Shown: positions 60,666 through 64,000 of the stretch, piece after piece
How positions within the stretch are numbered: position 1 is the stretch's first letter
Layout of the letters: every line of letters starts with the position of its first letter
NCBI GenBank assembly: GCA_022606425.2
Contig: JAHDVF020001030.1
Location: 979,001 to 1,043,000 of the forward strand
Reading direction: 5' to 3'
DNA length: 64,000 nucleotides
Origin: Lepidostoma basale
Lineage: Eukaryota; Arthropoda; Insecta; Trichoptera; Lepidostomatidae
Program-made: the position numbers and the translations under genes
The notes under the pieces: generated by a model
What the model was told of the DNA's origin: nothing
The model's input: only the letters and a program-made list of their open reading frames with translations
Database searches by the model: none

Positions 60666-60734
60666 ATTGTTTCATGGTTAATCAGTTCTTCAAGTTCAAT
60701 TTAAAAAAAGTATATAAGTAAATACCTACGTGGA

Positions 60735-61150
60735 CAATGACAGCGAAATCCGCAGAGCGACTGGATAATTTTAGAGAAGGGAGCTGCGCAGAATTCTGGG
60801 ACCTGTGAATGACGGTGAAGGCTGGAGAGTGCGGCATAATGACGAGCTGTACCATATTTACAAAGCTACCAGTCTCTCCACACAGGTCAGACTGAATAGA
60901 TTGAGATGGGCCGGTCACGTGCAGAGGATGCCGTCATCGCGAATCCCAAAAATATTGCTGGAGTGGCATCCAGGTGGTAAAAGACCAATTGGACGACCAA
61001 GGCTGCGATGGGTGGATGAAGTTGGGAGAGATGGAGCAAGATTGTTAAGAGTGTCAGATTGGAGGGTCGAAGCGGAGGACAGGAGGAGTTGGAGGCTAAG
61101 AATACTGGAGGCTAAGGCTCGATATGGGCTATAGGGCCATCGAAGAAGAT
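60735..61150 (+). mobile_element. LINE G' 3' end
   Basis: Open 60805-61131: MNDGEGWRVRHNDELYHIYK, ATSLSTQVRLNRLRWAGHVQ, RMPSSRIPKILLEWHPGGKR, PIGRPRLRWVDEVGRDGARL, DWRVEAEDRRSWRLRILEAK, stop, GCCATCGAAGAAGATA. Well kept. Confidence 0.83.
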
Positions 61151-61279
61151 ATAAGTAAATACACGTTTTTTTTTATTACGGGATTCATATAAAATGCGAT
61201 TACGTATGAAAGCGTTAACACTTAAAAATACGAAATAATTATGACACCTTTCTATAATCTATTTATAAGCTTGGTTGTA

Positions 61280-61400
61280 GTTAAGCAAACGGAATGCTTG
61301 GTACCTAATCCGAGGTACGTGGGTTCAACCCAGAATACCCTGCAGATCCTTCTTCATAATAATGGGCTATTATTTCAGGACTCCAGAGCAAGCAATATTA
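61280..61400 (+). mobile_element. tRNA-like SINE 2
   Basis: GCAAACGGAATGCTTGGTAC, ACGTGGGTTCAACCCAGAAT (B box GGTTCAACCC), CTTCTTCATAATAATGGGCT. Head diverged from the 49.9-kb copy. Confidence 0.5.
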
Positions 61401-61560
61401 TACGACCCTTCCCTTAAATAAAATGGGTATTTTATAGACTTATTTTAGGGTGAAATACACGTATTTTGTTTTTTAATTTACTCTCCATAAATTAAACATT
61501 TATACTTATAAAATTTAAAACACCGTAATAATATTACAATTCCTTTTTATTCACTGAGAG

Positions 61561-61610
61561 TGTCGCAACAGCTGTTTCGCCAACTGATGTTGGCATAATC
61601 AGGTGTTACT
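61561..61610 (-). ncRNA. Hammerhead-like motif (P2, core G-to-T)
   Basis: The minus strand reads CTGATTA, stem II GCCAAC-ATCA-GTTGGC perfect, GAAACAGCTGT, then TGC where others have CGC. The core change probably kills it. Confidence 0.55.
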
Positions 61611-61894
61611 TGTACAATAAACTAAAGTAACAAATGAAAATACTCACTATTTAGAGGACAAAAACTCATTTGTGTGGTTAGTCATAGTAAAAATTAAGTA
61701 TGGGAAATCTGTTGACAATTTTACAAACAAACATACCAAAGGTGGGAAAAAAATGTAATTAGAAGGGACAATTATACATAGGTACAAGAAATGAAAGGGT
61801 GTTACTCGTACAATAAACTAGAGTAACAAATGAAAAGACTTACCATTTATAAATAGTAAATAGTAAGTCTTTTCATTTGGTACATTAGTTTATT

Positions 61895-61945
61895 GTAACA
61901 CCTGATGATGCCAAAATCGGTTGGCGAAAAAGCTGTCGCGACACT
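61895..61945 (+). ncRNA. Hammerhead ribozyme motif (P2)
   Basis: CTGATGA at 61902-61908, stem II GCCAAA-ATCG-GTTGGC (one mismatch), GAAA intact, but the following C is A (GAAAAAGCTGTC), disturbing the stem III palindrome. Confidence 0.6.
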
Positions 61946-62067
61946 CTCAGTGAATAAAAATAAATTGTGATATTATAACAGTGTTTTAAATTTTAACAGT
62001 AATAATGCTGAAGTATCATAGTGTTTCGGCCAAAACAATGGACTATTTAAACATTTATAGACAACCT

Positions 62068-62232
62068 TCGTAACAGAGTGGCAAGAGATATGACTGTCAC
62101 ACTGAAGGTCCCTGATTTGATTCCCGGCGATGGCAGTGTGATTATCAAACTCTATTTGGTCTGGTGTAGAATTCACGTGACAGTAAAATGGCGATAGATT
62201 AGCTACCCAACATATGTCAAGAAAATCAATTG
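62068..62232 (+). mobile_element. tRNA-derived SINE, partial
   Basis: ACAACCTTCGTAACAGAGTG, B box near TGATTTGATTCCC, AATTCACGTGACAGTAAAAT, GGCGATAGATTAGC; cut before its 3' end, abutting repeat Q (62233-62330). Confidence 0.75.
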
Positions 62233-62330
62233 GTTATTTATTGTTTCTTGAACAATGATGTAAAACTCCATATTAAATAATTAATACGAATGAAAACGTC
62301 AGTTTTCTAGAAGTTTTATAATGGGGTTCA

Positions 62331-62649
62331 AAAGGGTAGTAGGGCTACGGTGGGGTATGTTCTGCTGGAAAACCTGCCTCTACAAAATGTCGTAAGGCGC
62401 CATGTTGCATTTACAACAGCAACACTACTATCAAGTTCAACTCTCTAGCGTCCATGAGAGGTCTTTATAAAGACCCCGCGAATCCCGGGCAATGTGGCAC
62501 ATATAACTTAATGCCAAAGCGGATAGAGAGAGGACGAATGGCGACCTTCTAGCGTCATAAAACTGGATACACCCAGCTAAGGGAAGGTAACCCCGACAGA
62601 AAATCTTCCAGAGAAGGCAAGGGGATACCACTCTGGATATTTTCACCCA
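62331..62649. other. Unassigned stretch, GC-richer
   Basis: No coding exon recognised. GGGGTTCAAAAGGG at 62325 and nearby might be a worn LINE, not provable by eye. Confidence 0.3.
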
Positions 62650-63250
62650 GGTCATCACTAAGGGTGATAGTCAACGTTGGGGAGACCTGACAGGACGCAG
62701 AATAATAAGGGGTGTGCCAAAGAGTTGTCACATAACACAGCATCTTAAGGAGCCCCACTGGCTGAAATGTCCAGAAAGGATACAATACAAGCTCTGATGG
62801 ACGGTCTATAAGGCGTTGCATGGAATTGCACGAGCTTATATATCTGAACTCTGCATCAACAAAAACCTGAATGCTAGACAGTCTACATTACGATCAGCTA
62901 AGTCTTCTGCGATCGGTAGATTGACTGTGCCAAAACGCTGTCCAAGCACAAATTTTGGCGACCGAGCCTTCGGGGTAGCCGGCCCTTCAGCCTGGAACAG
63001 TCTTCCAGCAGACCTAAAGTGCATTGAGAATCAATCAGAGTTTAGATCGAGACTCAAAACGCACCTTTTCAAATTATCATTTCTTGACAGGAAAGGCTGA
63101 TCGACTTCGTCAGGTGCAGCCCTCATACTAAATATGTTTATTATTATTATCTCGTTGATAAAACGGAGCAACTTCTACAGCGCCCTTGAGATGAGTGATT
63201 CATAAAAATGGCGCTCTATAAATTATCCAATTTATTATTATTATTATATT
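62650..63250 (+). mobile_element. LINE C scrap joined to L2/CR1-like LINE C-terminus and 3' UTR
   Basis: 62650-62700 reads TRVIVNVGET-like, the LINE C end. From 62745: HWLKCPERIQYKL, KALHGIARAYISELC, NARQSTLRSAKSSAIGRLTV, PKRCPSTNFGDRAFGVAGPS, AWNSLPADLK, RSRLKTHLFKLSFLDRKG, stop, then GGAGCAACTTCTACAGCGCC, GGCGCTCTATAAATTA and a (TTATTA)n tail to 63250. Fullest L2-type end in the window. Confidence 0.85.
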
Positions 63251-63838
63251 AGAAAGAAGAAGAAAAAGCTATACAAATTGTAAAAAAATTAGCTCAAATA
63301 AGCTGCTATATATAAAAATGTGGAAAGCAACAGAAAAACTACCACTTTTTTTACTTTGCTGCTAACCATTCTCTAGGATAGAATTATTTAAAAAAACGCT
63401 GTTTTTTTGTAATTTCTTGTCTATGGACAAAGCTGTTAAATAGAATTAAATTAGACGTGATATTAATTTAAAAGCAATTTAAAATTGAATAAGGCGTTCC
63501 ATAAAGAAAGGCCAGTGCCAGCCCGCGACGATACTTGGAGAACTAACCCTATTTGCAGGGGGTCACGTCGCTGTTTTTCTGAAAGTTTACCCATTCGCCT
63601 CGTTATCATTCCACGTGCCGCCCGCGCCCCTTTGCACAAGTCATTTGATTTTATTGTTTCTCCACGCGTTCTTCATCGTTTGAATTTCAGATTTTTCTGG
63701 AAAACCACTACGAGACCGGCGCTTCTGGAGCCGATTAACATTTTCAACCCGGCGTGACTTATGGGTCTTTTAGACCCGGATTTAAAAGCTTTTCTATCTC
63801 AAGCGCCCCACGTGTGGATCTATACGTATTTATTCGTA
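63251..63838. other. Unassigned; GC-richer 63480-63780
   Basis: A 90-codon open frame (63485-63757) shows no motif I know and a poor start context; not called. Confidence 0.35.
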
Positions 63839-63839
63839 C

Positions 63840-64000
63840 AAACAAACAAACAAACCATCACGCCGTTTCCCCGCAGGGGTAGGAAGAGAGAATGGACCGC
63901 CACACTTCTCTATCCTGGCAAACCTCTCTAGCTTCCTCCACATTCATACAACGAGTCATACACGCACGTCGATTCCTCGGACTTCTAACATGACCAACCT
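63840..64000 (-). mobile_element. LINE A, runs off the window
   Basis: The plus-strand start AAACAAACAAACAAACCATC is the (GTTT)n tail; then the last block and RSRKNRRACMTRCMN-type codons to the window end. Its 5' part lies beyond. Confidence 0.85.

Larger units (their letters stand above)
61470..62055. mobile_element. Fold-back element type P2, near-complete
   Basis: Left arm with a minus-strand hammerhead (61561-61610); centre with CAATAAACTAAAGTAACAAA, GTGTGGTTAGTCATAGTAAA and inverse blocks; right arm with a plus-strand hammerhead (61895-61945), TTTTAAATTTTAACAGTAAT, CATAGTGTTTCGGCCAAAAC, AATGGACTATTT. Longest P2 (about 585 bp). The centre partly repeats itself in reverse. Confidence 0.85.

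Noticed and set aside
63485..63757. 90-codon open frame in a GC-richer patch
   Set aside because: No recognisable domain and no splice-site or start support; GC-rich sequence has fewer stops by chance.
1..64000. A Penelope-like reverse transcriptase or GIY-YIG endonuclease matching the ribozyme repeats
   Set aside because: Looked for on both strands; all reverse-transcriptase pieces seen are of non-LTR LINE type. No Penelope-type protein is visible in this window.

Overview
The window is eukaryotic and almost certainly insect. It is AT-rich, carries one spliced gene with introns up to 16 kb, and is otherwise a dense mosaic of dead transposable elements: several non-LTR (LINE) families, two D,D34D mariners, tRNA-derived SINEs, a TTAA-flanked piggyBac-like element and fold-back elements. 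I could not fix the insect order from sequence alone.

The only host gene I can support is a plus-strand sugar transporter of the major facilitator superfamily, like insect facilitated trehalose transporters (Tret1 type). It has five coding exons: 6488-6644, 8047-8132, 9237-9397, 25756-25931 and 32448-33388. Splice sites and phases agree throughout and give one 506-residue reading frame. Polyadenylation signals lie at 33520-33540. Introns 3 (16.4 kb) and 4 (6.5 kb) are swollen by repeats. Everything before 6.4 kb and after 33.6 kb is repeat or unassigned.

The commonest repeat is a LINE called 'LINE A' here, with about 30 fragments. Its reading frame stops at the very 3' end and is followed at once by a short tandem tail, (GTTA)n or (GTTT/GTT)n, as in the RTE clade. 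Other LINE 3' ends are labelled B to G, plus L2/CR1-like, Jockey-like (D) and R1/I-like pieces. Nested insertions with clear target-site duplications give relative ages: mariner in LINE A, LINE A in LINE D, LINE E in LINE A, LINE D in a ribozyme element, and a piggyBac-like element in a minisatellite.

The most striking structure is a set of about twenty motifs matching the hammerhead self-cleaving ribozyme core: CTGANGA, a hairpin (stem II), GAAAC, a tiny palindromic stem III, then GTC. Most sit in fold-back elements as inverted pairs, with a minus-strand copy on the left and a plus-strand copy on the right. Stem II changes between copies with compensatory base pairs. Hammerheads are known from Penelope-like elements and retrozymes, but no Penelope-type protein is visible here, so these look like non-autonomous relatives. 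Their consistent inverted-pair layout and several sequence families in one locus are the best candidates for something under-described.
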